Notes: generated by a model from the letters alone, not told the origin. Counted from the stretch's first letter, positions 1 through 10,236 are shown. The stretch: DNA of 41,865 nucleotides from Chlamydiota bacterium (GCA_003176115.1 PSRO01000065.1:1-41865); one strand, 5' to 3'. Program-made: numbers and translations.

Positions 1-91
1 AGAAATCGACGGAAAAGGTTTGGTCTTCGGTTTAATCTCATTGCCGGCATTCATAATCTGGAGCTATGTTAATGGGTTTCGAAAGAGGTCT
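1..91 (+). mobile_element. 3' end of an insertion sequence: C-terminus of an IS5-like transposase plus right terminal repeat
   Basis: Frame 1 reads RNRRKRFGLRFNLIAGIHNLELC* (stop at 70-72), resembling the C-terminal signature of IS5-type DDE transposases. It is followed by TTTCGAAAGAGGTCT ending at about 91. Confidence 0.65.
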
Positions 92-447
92 ACTGCTTGA
101 AAAAGGAAAATCACATACTTATACTATTTTTTGTTGACTTGAATTCGTAATAAAAATTACAGTGAAGCCATAAAAATGATGCAAATAAAGCTATCAAAAC
201 AAAAAATACTGCTCAGAATACGCTTTAAAAGAGATTATTCTTCCTTGTAGTTTTTCATTTAGGGCAAGTTTGCATCAGGTGTAGCTGGTTACAAAGTTCA
301 TTGTAGGCAAATACGATGATCTTCAAGATGGCTGCATTGTAGCTGCTTGCGGAATTGCTAATTTCTTGCGAAGAAGTTATTAACTCCGTGGGCAGCTACG
401 AATTGTCGTTTATTGAAATTAAATGATCCAAACCCAGGGGGATCTAT

Positions 448-1500
448 ATGCAATGGAATTTGAAAAAGGTGTGGCCCGCAATTGCTGCATCTATGTTATT
501 AGCAACAAGCTTTACGTATGCGGATTTAGATGGTTCATCGTCCCTGCGTAATATAGAAAATCGTCTTAATTGCCTTGAGCAAAGACGAGGTATAAACGGG
601 ATGATCAACCCTCCTGCCATGCCTTTAACTAGAAATGGATGGGATTTTCAAATATCTGCAGATGCTCTTTTATGGCAACTATTTGAAGACGGTCTTACCT
701 ATGCTGTAGAAACAACCTCTACTGGCCTTCCTGTTGGAGCTGATGGAGTAAAAAGTAAATACAATTGGGGATTCCGTGTTGGCCTTGATTGGACTTTGCC
801 TCATGACAATTGGGATGTAGATCTTACTTGGACACACCTCATTAGCAACCGCCATGGCAGTACCACAGCAGATACATCAAACATTTTGGTAAAAGCACAA
901 GGTTTTGCAAATGCTGCTACTGTAGGTTATACCTCTGCAAGCTCAAAGTACCATAATCGTCTTGATCAGATTGATCTTAACATGGGCCGTGAGTTTTTTA
1001 TCAGTAAATGGGTAACACTACGTCCTTTCTTTGGACTAAGAGCTGATTGGTTACGTCAAAGATTACGTACATCTTATACCTCTGCTACTTTAGCTCAAAG
1101 TACCAACCAAAGAAATAAATGGTGGGGAATTGGTATTGAGTCAGGGCTTAATACTCAATGGAGCTTCTGTGGTGGATTTAGTATCTATGGAAATGTAGCC
1201 ACTGCTATTGAGTATGGTCTACAAAAACTACAGCTAAGTGAATCCGGTGGTGTTGATGCTGGTTTTAGAAGAAGCTATCATATTTGCAGACCTATTCTAG
1301 ATCTACAACTTGGACTAGGCTGGGATTATAACTTCTGTGAAGATGGCTTCCATTTTGGCTTGAAATTAGGCTGGGAAAACCATGTATATTTCGATCAAAG
1401 CAGATTCTTGTCTTACAACACAGTCAACTATTCAGACAACACTTCTGGTGGAAGTCTGACTTATCAAGGCTGGACATTACATGCTTGCTTTGACTTCTAA
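448..1500 (+). CDS. MOMP-like / Lpg1974-family pore-forming outer membrane protein (paralog 1)
   Basis: 350 aa ORF with signal peptide, aromatic-rich beta-barrel-like segments and C-terminal F (LHACFDF). RBS-like AGGGGGATC upstream. Closely similar to the next ORF. Confidence 0.8.
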   Translation: MQWNLKKVWPAIAASMLLATSFTYADLDGSSSLRNIENRLNCLEQRRGINGMINPPAMPLTRNGWDFQISADALLWQLFEDGLTYAVETTSTGLPVGADGVKSKYNWGFRVGLDWTLPHDNWDVDLTWTHLISNRHGSTTADTSNILVKAQGFANAATVGYTSASSKYHNRLDQIDLNMGREFFISKWVTLRPFFGLRADWLRQRLRTSYTSATLAQSTNQRNKWWGIGIESGLNTQWSFCGGFSIYGNVATAIEYGLQKLQLSESGGVDAGFRRSYHICRPILDLQLGLGWDYNFCEDGFHFGLKLGWENHVYFDQSRFLSYNTVNYSDNTSGGSLTYQGWTLHACFDF

Positions 1501-1530
1501 GTAAAGTTTTTTGCTATTGCAAGAAAATAG

Positions 1531-1575
1531 ACACCAGGATTAAGTGAACATATTCACCCAAACTGGTGTTTTTTC
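1531..1575 (+). terminator. Rho-independent terminator of OMP paralog 1
   Basis: ACACCAG (1531) pairs with CTGGTGT (1563-1569), followed by a T run. Confidence 0.65.
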
Positions 1576-1858
1576 ATTCTTAACAAATATAAAATTTAAA
1601 AAAAAGACCTTCTCTTTTTTACTGGACTTTTTTTTCCACTCAAAAAAAATTATTGCAATCTATTTTTATTAACATAAGATAGATATCGATACGTTCAAAA
1701 TAAAAATTACAGATAAGTCATGAAGATGATGCAAAATGAATTTTTCAGCAAAAAACAGTGCTCTTACGCTCTGCTGTATTTGTTTTGATATGAATTTGTA
1801 TCTAGTGTAGTTGTCGTTTGTTGAAATTAAATGATCTAAACTCAAAGAGGGATCTTAT

Positions 1859-2929
1859 ATGCGATGGAATCTGAAAAAGATGTGGCCTACAATTGCTGCA
1901 TCTATGTTGTTAACTTTAAGCTTTACGTATGCTGATATCAATGATTGTGCTACGCCTGATTTACCTAAGTCCAATTTAGTTAAGCCTGCTTTATCTGCAC
2001 CTAATTTAGAAAATTGCCTTCCCTGTCTTGAAACAAATGGAGTGATTAATCCTCCCGGAATGCCTTTAACCAGAAATGGATGGGGTTTTCAAATATCTGC
2101 AGATGCGCTACTTTGGCAGCTACAAGAAGACGGTCTTATATATGCTACAGAATCAACCATCCTTACTCTTCCTGTTGAGAATAATAGAGTAAAGCAAAAA
2201 TCTAATTGGGGATTTCGCGTAGGTCTGGATTGGACTCTACCTCATGATAATTGGGATATAGCGGCTACTTGGACACATTTAATTAGCAATCGCCATGGTA
2301 ATGCTACAGCAGCTACAGGTAATGCCTTAAGAAAACCAGGTATTATATTAAGTAGTACTGCTGTAGGTTTTACAACCGCAAGTGCAAAATATCATAATCG
2401 CCTTGAGCAAATTAGTCTTAATACAGGTCGCGAATTTTTTGTAAGTAAGTGGGTAACACTACGTCCCTTCTTTGGACTAAGAGCCGATTGGTTACGCCAA
2501 AGGTTACGTGCATCTTATTCTGGAATAGCTACAAATCCTACAGGCATCCAAGCCACTCAGAGAAGAGTTAAGTGGTGGGGAATTGGGATCGAATCAGGTC
2601 TTAATACTCAGTGGAGTTTTTGTGGTGGATTTAGCCTTTATGGAAACGTAGCTGGTGCTATTGAGTACGGATTGACCAAACAAACTGTAAATGAATCTGG
2701 ACTTGTCGCTTATGCATTTAAGGATAGTTACCATATTTGCAGACCTATCATAGATCTTCAATTGGGACTAGGTTGGGATTACAATTCCTGTAATGATTGC
2801 TTCCACTTTGGCTTGAAATTAGGCTGGGAAAACCATGTGTATTTCAATCAAAGCCTCTTCCTTGGTTCAGTTCCATTAGGAGATTTAACCTACCAAGGTT
2901 GGACACTACATGCAAACTTTGACTTCTAG
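1859..2929 (+). CDS. MOMP-like / Lpg1974-family pore-forming outer membrane protein (paralog 2)
   Basis: 356 aa ORF sharing long identical blocks with 448..1500 (MPLTRNGW.FQISADALLWQL; WVTLRPFFGLRADWLRQRLR; KWWGIGIESGLNTQWSFCGGFS). Confidence 0.8.
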   Translation: MRWNLKKMWPTIAASMLLTLSFTYADINDCATPDLPKSNLVKPALSAPNLENCLPCLETNGVINPPGMPLTRNGWGFQISADALLWQLQEDGLIYATESTILTLPVENNRVKQKSNWGFRVGLDWTLPHDNWDIAATWTHLISNRHGNATAATGNALRKPGIILSSTAVGFTTASAKYHNRLEQISLNTGREFFVSKWVTLRPFFGLRADWLRQRLRASYSGIATNPTGIQATQRRVKWWGIGIESGLNTQWSFCGGFSLYGNVAGAIEYGLTKQTVNESGLVAYAFKDSYHICRPIIDLQLGLGWDYNSCNDCFHFGLKLGWENHVYFNQSLFLGSVPLGDLTYQGWTLHANFDF

Positions 2930-2944
2930 TATAGTCTTTAAAAA

Positions 2945-2974
2945 AACACCAGAATTTACAGTTCTGGTGTTTTA
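2945..2974 (+). terminator. Rho-independent terminator of OMP paralog 2
   Basis: AACACCAGAA-TTTACAG-TTCTGGTGTT perfect 10-bp stem followed by T residues. The stem core CACCAG is shared with the paralog 1 terminator. Confidence 0.75.
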
Positions 2975-3039
2975 ACTCTTTTACATTTTCAACTGAAAAA
3001 TTCCCATCTTTAAAAGCATAGAAACTAATTTGATAAAAG

Positions 3040-4284
3040 CTAATAAGAAATTTCAGGCTTTAGTAATAAAAGAGCTTCTTTTAGAGCATGGATAAAAATA
3101 TCAATTTCCTCAAAAGTATTATAAAAAGCTAAAGAGATTCTTAATAGAGAGCTTACATGATAACGCTTTAAAATAGGTTGAGCACATAGACGACCTGTTC
3201 TAATTGCAATTCCTCTTAAATCGAGTAATGTGGCTAAATCAAGAGGATGAAATCCATCAATAGAAAAGCTTAAAATAGGACCTTTCTGCTTAGCTGTACC
3301 AATAATTTTTAATCCTTTAATCTCAATAAGCCGCTGAGTTGCATATTCAAGCAGATCTTTTTCCCATGCGGCAATGAGCCTTTGATCTATTGCTTCCATG
3401 TAATTTAATGCTGCTCCTAAACCCATAACCTCTGCAATCATGGGGGTTCCTGCTTCAAATTTTAAAGGAGGTTCTTGATAAGTGATTCTGTCAAATGCTA
3501 CTTCATCAACCATATCTCCTCCTCCTTGATAAGGAGGCATAATTTCTAATAAAGAGCGTTTGCCATATAACACCCCTAATCCCGTTGGGCCATACATTTT
3601 ATGTGCTGAAAAAGCATAAAAATCTACCCCTAGTTTTTGCACATCAATTAACATATGAGGTGCGCTTTGCGCCCCATCGACAACTACTTTAGCACCTTTT
3701 GCATGGGCTTCTTTAACAATTTCTGCAATGGGATTAATCGTACCTAAAACATTTGACATATGTACAATGCTGACAATTTTGGTCTTATCGGAAAGCAGTG
3801 TTTGAAATTCTTCAAAAATTAACTCCCCAGACTCATTTACAGGGATTACTTTAAGATGAGCTCCTCTTTCCTTGCAGCACATATACCAAGGAATAATATT
3901 GGAATGATGTTCCATTTCAGAAATAAGCACTTCATCGCCTGGTTGCAAATAGAGTTTGCCCAAGCAGTGAGCAACGAGATTCATGGCTTCTGTTGTGCTT
4001 TTTGTAAAAATAATCTCCTCAACAAAAGCAGCATTTAAGAAGCCTTTAACCTTTTGACGAACAATGTTGTTGTAATGAGAACTTGCTTTGCTAGCAAAAT
4101 CATAAACAGAGCGATTCACCGTTGCATAATGTTTTGCATAAAAATCGGACATCGCATTAATTACAATCTGCGGCTTCTGAGTTGTAGCTGCTGAATCTAA
4201 ATAAATAAAGGGACGACCATGCATTAACTGACGTAGCATAGGAAAATCTTGGCGTACTTTCCAAACATTAAATTCCTGATTCAA
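3040..4284 (-). CDS. sufS: Cysteine desulfurase SufS
   Basis: 414 aa; PLP aminotransferase V features (VDGAQSAPH, FSAHKMYGPTGLGVLYG, RTGRLCAQP). Last gene of the suf operon. Confidence 0.93.
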   Translation of the reverse strand: MNQEFNVWKVRQDFPMLRQLMHGRPFIYLDSAATTQKPQIVINAMSDFYAKHYATVNRSVYDFASKASSHYNNIVRQKVKGFLNAAFVEEIIFTKSTTEAMNLVAHCLGKLYLQPGDEVLISEMEHHSNIIPWYMCCKERGAHLKVIPVNESGELIFEEFQTLLSDKTKIVSIVHMSNVLGTINPIAEIVKEAHAKGAKVVVDGAQSAPHMLIDVQKLGVDFYAFSAHKMYGPTGLGVLYGKRSLLEIMPPYQGGGDMVDEVAFDRITYQEPPLKFEAGTPMIAEVMGLGAALNYMEAIDQRLIAAWEKDLLEYATQRLIEIKGLKIIGTAKQKGPILSFSIDGFHPLDLATLLDLRGIAIRTGRLCAQPILKRYHVSSLLRISLAFYNTFEEIDIFIHALKEALLLLKPEISY

Positions 4285-5573
4285 AACATTTCTCTCAAAA
4301 TTTGCTCTTTTAGAGAGCGATAAGGGATCTCTTGCATAATTTCTTGAGCATAAGCGTTAAGAAGCATTTCTCTAGCTTCTATAGGACTCAAGCCTCTTGT
4401 TTCTAAATAAAAGAGTTGATCTTCATTCAATTGAGAAACGGTAGCACCATGAGAGGCTTTCACATCATCTGCAAAAATCTCTAGGTTGGGTTTACTATTA
4501 GCAATTGCTCCAGTGCTTAAGAGCAGATTATTATTTAACTGATAAGCCCGCGTTCCTTGTGCTTCAGAATCCACTTTAGTTTTCCCTTCAAAGCTGGATC
4601 GACTAAAGTCATTTAAGATCCCTTTAAAGTGTTGCAAAGAACTAGTGTCTGGCGCTTTATGCTCAACGGTTAAATGACAATGTGAAGCAGCTTTTCCACA
4701 GAGATTAAAGAGACCCTTCAGCTGGGTTCTACTCCCTTCTTCTTTCAAGCAAATATGCGCATTTACTCTAGAAACTCTGCCACCTGCACTCAAATGCGTC
4801 GCTTGAAAAGAGGTATTTTTTTTTAAAGCAGCTCTTAAGGAAGAAAAATGCAATCGGTGCTCTTTATGATATTCTGCAGAATACATATGCACCTCTGCTG
4901 ATTCTTCCAATGTAAAATCTAATAAGGGCAAGCTTAAATAGGCATCGCTCTTGTAGTCCAAATAAGAAAAGATCCATTTTGTTTGCGTATGCGCTCCTGC
5001 TACGATTTGCATACGAGGCGCAGTAAAAGAAGCCTTTTCTGTTACAACTTGCAAACATTGAATAGGTGTGTTTACTACAATTTTTGGAGGAATGTAAACA
5101 AATAAACCATTGGAGTGAAGGGCTAGATTTAAAGCAGCGAAAGGATCTTGTTCCCTTTGCATTTGTTGCTGAAGGTGATTTTGTAAAAAGGCTTTATGAG
5201 AGTGCATGGCCCCTGATAAAGACAAAACTTTGATTTGAAGAGGCAATGCTGAAAAATTGCTCAAGCTCGGATAAAAACAACCATCAACAAATAGGAAATA
5301 GCTATGTTTACTTTCTGGAAGAACCTCTGATTCAAAGTGCTTTTTATCCACTTCAGGGATATCGCATATCTGATCGATTGTTAAAGCATGCAACTCATGT
5401 AAAGAAACATATTTAAATGCATCTTGAGCACGGTTCGGTAGCCCTAGTTCTTGAAATTTTTTCCACGCTAGTTGACGTAAAGAGCAGAGAGCGTCTGCTT
5501 CTTTAAGCTTTTCAAATTGTGCTTCTAAATGCGATAGAAGCAAAGACTGCTTTTGTTTAATTAAGCCAGTCAT
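4281..5573 (-). CDS. sufD: Fe-S cluster assembly protein SufD
   Basis: 430 aa; SufBD core ([28 protein letters not shown]); located between sufC and sufS. Confidence 0.92.
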   Translation of the reverse strand: MTGLIKQKQSLLLSHLEAQFEKLKEADALCSLRQLAWKKFQELGLPNRAQDAFKYVSLHELHALTIDQICDIPEVDKKHFESEVLPESKHSYFLFVDGCFYPSLSNFSALPLQIKVLSLSGAMHSHKAFLQNHLQQQMQREQDPFAALNLALHSNGLFVYIPPKIVVNTPIQCLQVVTEKASFTAPRMQIVAGAHTQTKWIFSYLDYKSDAYLSLPLLDFTLEESAEVHMYSAEYHKEHRLHFSSLRAALKKNTSFQATHLSAGGRVSRVNAHICLKEEGSRTQLKGLFNLCGKAASHCHLTVEHKAPDTSSLQHFKGILNDFSRSSFEGKTKVDSEAQGTRAYQLNNNLLLSTGAIANSKPNLEIFADDVKASHGATVSQLNEDQLFYLETRGLSPIEAREMLLNAYAQEIMQEIPYRSLKEQILREMF

Positions 5574-6294
5574 ACCCCTTTCTCTCCAGTTCTAGTGCAA
5601 GCGCAGCTGAGCCTGATTTCACAACTACCCCGTCCAAAACAACATGAACAAAATGAGGTTTAATATAATCGAGCAAGCGTTGGTAATGGGTTATTAAGAG
5701 TAAACTTGCATCTGGTTTTAAAGCACTTTGAACACCTTTGGCAACCACTTTCATAGCATCAATATCCAATCCAGAATCGGTTTCATCAAGAATAGCAAGT
5801 TTTGGTTCTAAAATAGCCATCTGCAGGATCTCATTTTTCTTCTTTTCTCCACCTGAAAATCCTTCGTTAATACTACGAGATGTAAATTCGCTTTTCACTT
5901 CTACGAGCTGCATTTTTTCTTTCATAATTTCATTAAAAGCCTCTTCAGATATAGATTCTAAGAGTTGTGCTTTGCGTTTTGCATTATAAGCCGCGTGAAG
6001 GAATTGAAAATTAGAAATTCCTGTAATCTCTACAGGATATTGGAACCCTAAAAATATTCCCAAATGAGCTCTTTCATGAGCGCTTAATTCTAATAAACTC
6101 TTCCCTTCAAAAATAAGATCGCCTGCAGTTATCTCATAAGAGAGATCTCCTGCTAAAATCTTTGCTAAAGTAGACTTTCCAGCGCCATTTGGGCCCATAA
6201 CCGCATGAATCTCTCCAGGGTTTATCTGTAAATTTAATCCCTTTAAGATGGCTTTTCCTGCAACGGTTGCTTGTAATTGTTTAATTTCTAACAT
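5557..6294 (-). CDS. sufC: Fe-S cluster assembly ATPase SufC
   Basis: 245 aa; Walker A GPNGAGKSTLAKILAG; GFSGGEKKKNEILQMAILEPKLAILDETDSGLDIDAMK. Confidence 0.95.
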   Translation of the reverse strand: MLEIKQLQATVAGKAILKGLNLQINPGEIHAVMGPNGAGKSTLAKILAGDLSYEITAGDLIFEGKSLLELSAHERAHLGIFLGFQYPVEITGISNFQFLHAAYNAKRKAQLLESISEEAFNEIMKEKMQLVEVKSEFTSRSINEGFSGGEKKKNEILQMAILEPKLAILDETDSGLDIDAMKVVAKGVQSALKPDASLLLITHYQRLLDYIKPHFVHVVLDGVVVKSGSAALALELERKGYDWLN

Positions 6295-6295
6295 A

Positions 6296-7735
6296 CTATC
6301 CGACAGAATTCTCTAATTTCAAAGTTAATAATTTTTGTGCCTCAACAGCAAACTCCAGAGGTAATTCTTGAATGACTTTCTTACAAAATCCATTAACGAT
6401 TAAGTTAATTGCATCTTCTCGAGAAATTCCCCTGGTTTCTAAATAAAACAGTTGCTCCTCATTCATTTTCGAAGTAGAAGCCTCGTGTTCTAATTGGGCT
6501 GTTTCATTAGCTATTTCTATATAAGGGAAGGTATTAGCAGAGCATTGGTTGCCAATTAACATGGAATCACACTGCGTATAATTACGCGCTCCTTCTGCAC
6601 GAGGAGCAATTTTCACAAGCCCACGGTAGGTATTATGAGATTTATCCGCTGAAATCCCCTTAGATATGATTGTAGATCGTGTGTTTTTACCTAGATGAAT
6701 CATTTTTGTACCGGTATCTGCTTGCATCATGCCATTGGTCAGAGCCACTGAATAAAATTCTCCTACTGAGTTATCTCCTTGTAGAATACAGCCTGGATAT
6801 TTCCATGTGATTGCAGCTCCGGTCTCTACCTGAGTCCAACAAATTTTTGAATGAATCCCTTGACATCGCCCTCTTTTGGTAACAAAGTTATAAATTCCCC
6901 CAAGCCCTGTCTTAGGATCGCCTGAGTACCAATTTTGTACTGTAGAGTATTTAATTTCCGCATGATCCATGGCAACTAACTCAACGACTGCTGCATGTAA
7001 TTGATTTTTATGAAAAGCAGGGGCTGTACATCCCTCTAAGTAACTCACATAAGAGCTTTCTTCAGCAAGAATCAATGTTCTTTCAAATTGCCCACTTTCT
7101 CGGTCATTTATTCGAAAATAGGTAGATAGTTCTATAGGGGAACGCACTCCTTTAGGAACATAGACAAAAGAGCCGTCTGAAAACACAGCTGAATTAAGCG
7201 CTGCAAAAAAGTTATCTCCAATTGGAACAACACTTCCCAGGTACTTTTCTATCAACTCTGGATACAGTTTTATTGCTTCTGCAATCGAACATAAGATCAC
7301 ACCAGATTCTGCCAAAGCTTTATGAAAAGTAGTCCCCAGAGAAACAGAATCAAAAACAACGTCTACAGCTACATTAGCTAGTCTTTTTTGCTCATCTAAA
7401 GGAATTCCTAATTTTGCAAATGTTTTTAAAATTTCAGGGTCTACTTCATCTAAACTATTTAAAGATTGCTTTTTTTTAGGAGCAGAATAGTAAGAAATAT
7501 CTTGATAATCAATCGGTGTATAACGAATATTTCCCCATTTTGGCTCTTTCATTTGCTTCCATTTGGCAAATGCCTGCAAGCGAAATTCCAGTAAAAAAGC
7601 GGGCTCTTCTTTTTTTGCTGAAATAGCGCGAACCGTATCCTCTGATAGCCCTTTTGGAAAACTTTCTGTTTCAATAGAGGTCGTAAAGCCAAATTTATAT
7701 TCCAAGCGTTCTTCTATAAGTTGCTGGGTTGACAT
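6296..7735 (-). CDS. sufB: Fe-S cluster assembly protein SufB
   Basis: 479 aa; [63 protein letters not shown]. Confidence 0.95.
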   Translation of the reverse strand: MSTQQLIEERLEYKFGFTTSIETESFPKGLSEDTVRAISAKKEEPAFLLEFRLQAFAKWKQMKEPKWGNIRYTPIDYQDISYYSAPKKKQSLNSLDEVDPEILKTFAKLGIPLDEQKRLANVAVDVVFDSVSLGTTFHKALAESGVILCSIAEAIKLYPELIEKYLGSVVPIGDNFFAALNSAVFSDGSFVYVPKGVRSPIELSTYFRINDRESGQFERTLILAEESSYVSYLEGCTAPAFHKNQLHAAVVELVAMDHAEIKYSTVQNWYSGDPKTGLGGIYNFVTKRGRCQGIHSKICWTQVETGAAITWKYPGCILQGDNSVGEFYSVALTNGMMQADTGTKMIHLGKNTRSTIISKGISADKSHNTYRGLVKIAPRAEGARNYTQCDSMLIGNQCSANTFPYIEIANETAQLEHEASTSKMNEEQLFYLETRGISREDAINLIVNGFCKKVIQELPLEFAVEAQKLLTLKLENSVG

Positions 7736-8115
7736 ATATTCCCTATAAAATTCCTTCTATACTATCTGAACGCTATAGATTTTCTCAATCAAAAGCCTCA
7801 AAATTTCTATTTTTAAGATATTTACTTTTATTAAAAACAAAAACACACCTATTTAATAGGCAATAACATACGTGTATAAAATCAGATTAAAATTCAAATG
7901 ATTTTATTTTTTCAAATAAAATTGGAGTGATGAGTTTCTGATTTTTTAAGATTTGATTAGACTAGCTTATATTAGCAACATTGTATATTTATCTACCCAA
8001 AGAATTGTTCTTAATGTCATCGACCAAGAAAAAATCGCCTAAGATTTAAAATAAATTTTATTGAAGCAAAAAGAATGCTTTTATAAAATCCTCTTTTTTC
8101 ATTTAAGGAGATTGT

Positions 8116-8418
8116 ATGCATATATATGGATTAAGTATGTTAATGCCACGCTCTATTCTTTCAACAGAGCAATTCCAAATCTCAAACGTTGTAAAAAACG
8201 CAGCAAAAAATCTAAATAAACTCGCTATTCCTATTATTGCTTTAGCTGGGTTAACAAGTATGAGCGCTGTGGAAGGAGGGCCTATCACTTATGCTGGTTG
8301 CGTACTGGGATGCGAACTTTTAGCGACTTCTGCGACCGGTGGAATTGGCTCAGTACCAGCTCTTCAAGCATGTATTTACTCGTGTTTACCTATTTTCGCA
8401 GCTCCATGGTGCCCATGA
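8116..8418 (+). CDS. Small secreted-type cysteine-rich peptide precursor
   Basis: 100 aa; AAGGAG RBS at about 8105; hydrophobic segment KLAIPIIALAGLTSMSA, then Cys core GGPITYAGCVLGCELL...ACIYSCLPIFAAPWCP with two CxxxC pairs. Confidence 0.7.
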   Translation: MHIYGLSMLMPRSILSTEQFQISNVVKNAAKNLNKLAIPIIALAGLTSMSAVEGGPITYAGCVLGCELLATSATGGIGSVPALQACIYSCLPIFAAPWCP

Positions 8419-8420
8419 TA

Positions 8421-8456
8421 AGAAAACAAACGATAGTTCTTTATTACTTGTTTTCT
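8421..8456 (+). promoter_or_regulatory. Intercistronic stem-loop (possible attenuator or processing hairpin)
   Basis: Perfect 9-bp inverted repeat AGAAAACAA (8421-8429) / TTGTTTTCT (8448-8456), between the peptide ORF and the following ORF. Confidence 0.5.
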
Positions 8457-8475
8457 ATATAACACAAGGAAATAC

Positions 8476-8856
8476 ATGACTAATGCATCTAATCAAAAAA
8501 ATAAAAACACAAAAGTAAAAGACATTTTAACTCTAATCCGACTTACAGCTATGCAACCCGAGCAACTAAAACTGATACTGCCTATGTCTATCATTCAAGC
8601 TATTAGCTTTTCTGGGAAAAATGTAAGCATTGAAGAAGTAAGCTCCATTGTTAGAGAAAAAATTTTGCAAGATTCTTTCATGGAAAAATTTGTTTGTGGA
8701 TTTGATAAAATATTTTCTCATAAAGAAGTAAAACTACTTATCAATTTTTATCAATCAGAAGCCATGAAGAAGTTTTTTAACAATAATCAGAGTCTTTTTA
8801 ACCCCATCTACGATGCGTATCGTCATTTGATCGGTGAAGTTTTAGAAGCAATGTAA
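8476..8856 (+). CDS. DUF2059-like domain protein
   Basis: 126 aa; FMEKFVCGFDKIFSHKEVKLLINFYQSEAMKKFFNNNQSLF resembles the DUF2059 pattern. No signal peptide. AAGGAAA upstream of ATG. Confidence 0.5.
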   Translation: MTNASNQKNKNTKVKDILTLIRLTAMQPEQLKLILPMSIIQAISFSGKNVSIEEVSSIVREKILQDSFMEKFVCGFDKIFSHKEVKLLINFYQSEAMKKFFNNNQSLFNPIYDAYRHLIGEVLEAM

Positions 8857-8924
8857 AACTTTACTAAGTAAAGAAGATTTAGTTTCCATCGCAATCAAAT
8901 TCGCCCTGTATCTCATATAAATCT

Positions 8925-9453
8925 CTATCCATTCTGTTCATGATGTTTGTTACATTTCCTAGCAATTTCTCTGGTATGCTTTTTAAAAAATTGGGAATGA
9001 GCAATAGCAGGTTCTTCGCTTGCATATACAAGATCACATACCTTACCCATTAAGTGATAACAAGCTTGCTTGCTAATCGTTCCGCTCTGGCTTGCTTTGT
9101 GTGCACCTGATTTGTAGAAATCCTCCTCATACATACTTTTCTTGATCAACAGAAAGAGCAAAGTCATATAATGAAACGTTACGTTCCTGATTCTTTTCCT
9201 GCCAACTTTCTTCCAAAAATTGCTCTGCCAGACAATCACAATCTACATTTTCTTGAGCCTTGAGATACATAATATAGATTGTAGCTGCTGTACAATAAAC
9301 AGAAATGACTGTATCCCGATAACCGTGCTGAGAAGTTGTGCCATTCTTCCAAGCATCCATCAAATTAGAAGGAATTTTAACAACACTATGGAACGGCCCT
9401 CAACATACCATTTTCAAGATATGTGCACCAATTACGCTAATTGGGCCTATCAT
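8925..9453 (-). pseudogene. Decayed tandem paralog of the 9526..10131 gene
   Basis: Reading -: GAHILKMVC*GPFHSVVKIPSNLMDAWKNGTTSQ...VYCTAATIYIMYL, then frameshift near 9127-9140 into YEEDFYKSGAHKASQSGTISKQACYHLMGKVCD. This parallels LCATISSGVLRTVHS...INAWNDSTISQ...IYCVAATVYIIYL...KYHESEAHKSSLSEAIGMQICYPLINRVCK. Confidence 0.75.
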
Positions 9454-9525
9454 CTGAATAAAATAAAATCTCATACGAAGCTTCCTTATCTGTTGCTCTT
9501 ACTACACCGCTCATTACATCCTCTC

Positions 9526-10131
9526 TTAAATTTTTTTACAAAGAAAACTGCGCTGCATGAATTTTATGTCTTCCTCTTTCTTTGTAATATTTATTAACTC
9601 TCTTTGTGCTTCTCCTGAGGTCTTTAATTTGGATATAATTTCCAACATCTCTTTACTTGCCTTACACACTCTATTTATTAAAGGATAACAAATCTGCATA
9701 CCGATCGCCTCGCTTAGGCTCGATTTATGCGCCTCTGATTCGTGATATTTTTTTTCGCACTTTTCTAGACCTATAGACAGATGAGCGCTATAATTTTTTG
9801 AGAGTCTTTGCTCTTCTTCTAATAGAAGCTGATCTAAAAGAGTATCGTTACCTTTGAGCTCTACAAGGCAATCAATAGAAGTAGGAATACTCTGAGATTC
9901 AAGATATATAATATATACTGTAGCAGCTACACAATAAATAGCAGTAGCTGTTCGTATGACCTTCTGAGAGATAGTGCTATCATTCCAGGCATTAATCAAA
10001 CTAGTGGAAATTGTATTGATACTATGCACAGTTCTCAACACACCACTTGAAATGGTTGCGCATAAACCATTGTTTTGATTAGAGCCGTTATTTGTTGCAT
10101 TGCTATCCATGCACATTAGCTCTATGGACAT
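9526..10131 (-). CDS. Hypothetical protein with one TM segment
   Basis: ORF track start is 10164, but ATG at 10131 (MSIELMCMDS) has RBS AAGGAGAATTT. TM-like segment TATAIYCVAATVYIIYL. Confidence 0.65.
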   Translation of the reverse strand: MSIELMCMDSNATNNGSNQNNGLCATISSGVLRTVHSINTISTSLINAWNDSTISQKVIRTATAIYCVAATVYIIYLESQSIPTSIDCLVELKGNDTLLDQLLLEEEQRLSKNYSAHLSIGLEKCEKKYHESEAHKSSLSEAIGMQICYPLINRVCKASKEMLEIISKLKTSGEAQRELINITKKEEDIKFMQRSFLCKKI

Positions 10132-10236
10132 AAATTCTCCTTTTTTAAGAAATGCCTCTGACAAAAAAAAGAATAGTTTACTATTAAAATTAAAAAAAGA
10201 ATTTTATTCTTAAGTAGAAGAGCTATTTTAAATAGC

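Noticed and set aside
4864-7748. Small ORFs within the suf operon (4864..5058, 5738..5989, 7563..7748)
   Set aside because: Shadow or antisense frames of sufB/C/D.
9220-9597. 125-aa plus-strand ORF
   Set aside because: It lies antisense over a recognisable decayed minus-strand paralog; the sense translation shows clear homology, the antisense does not.
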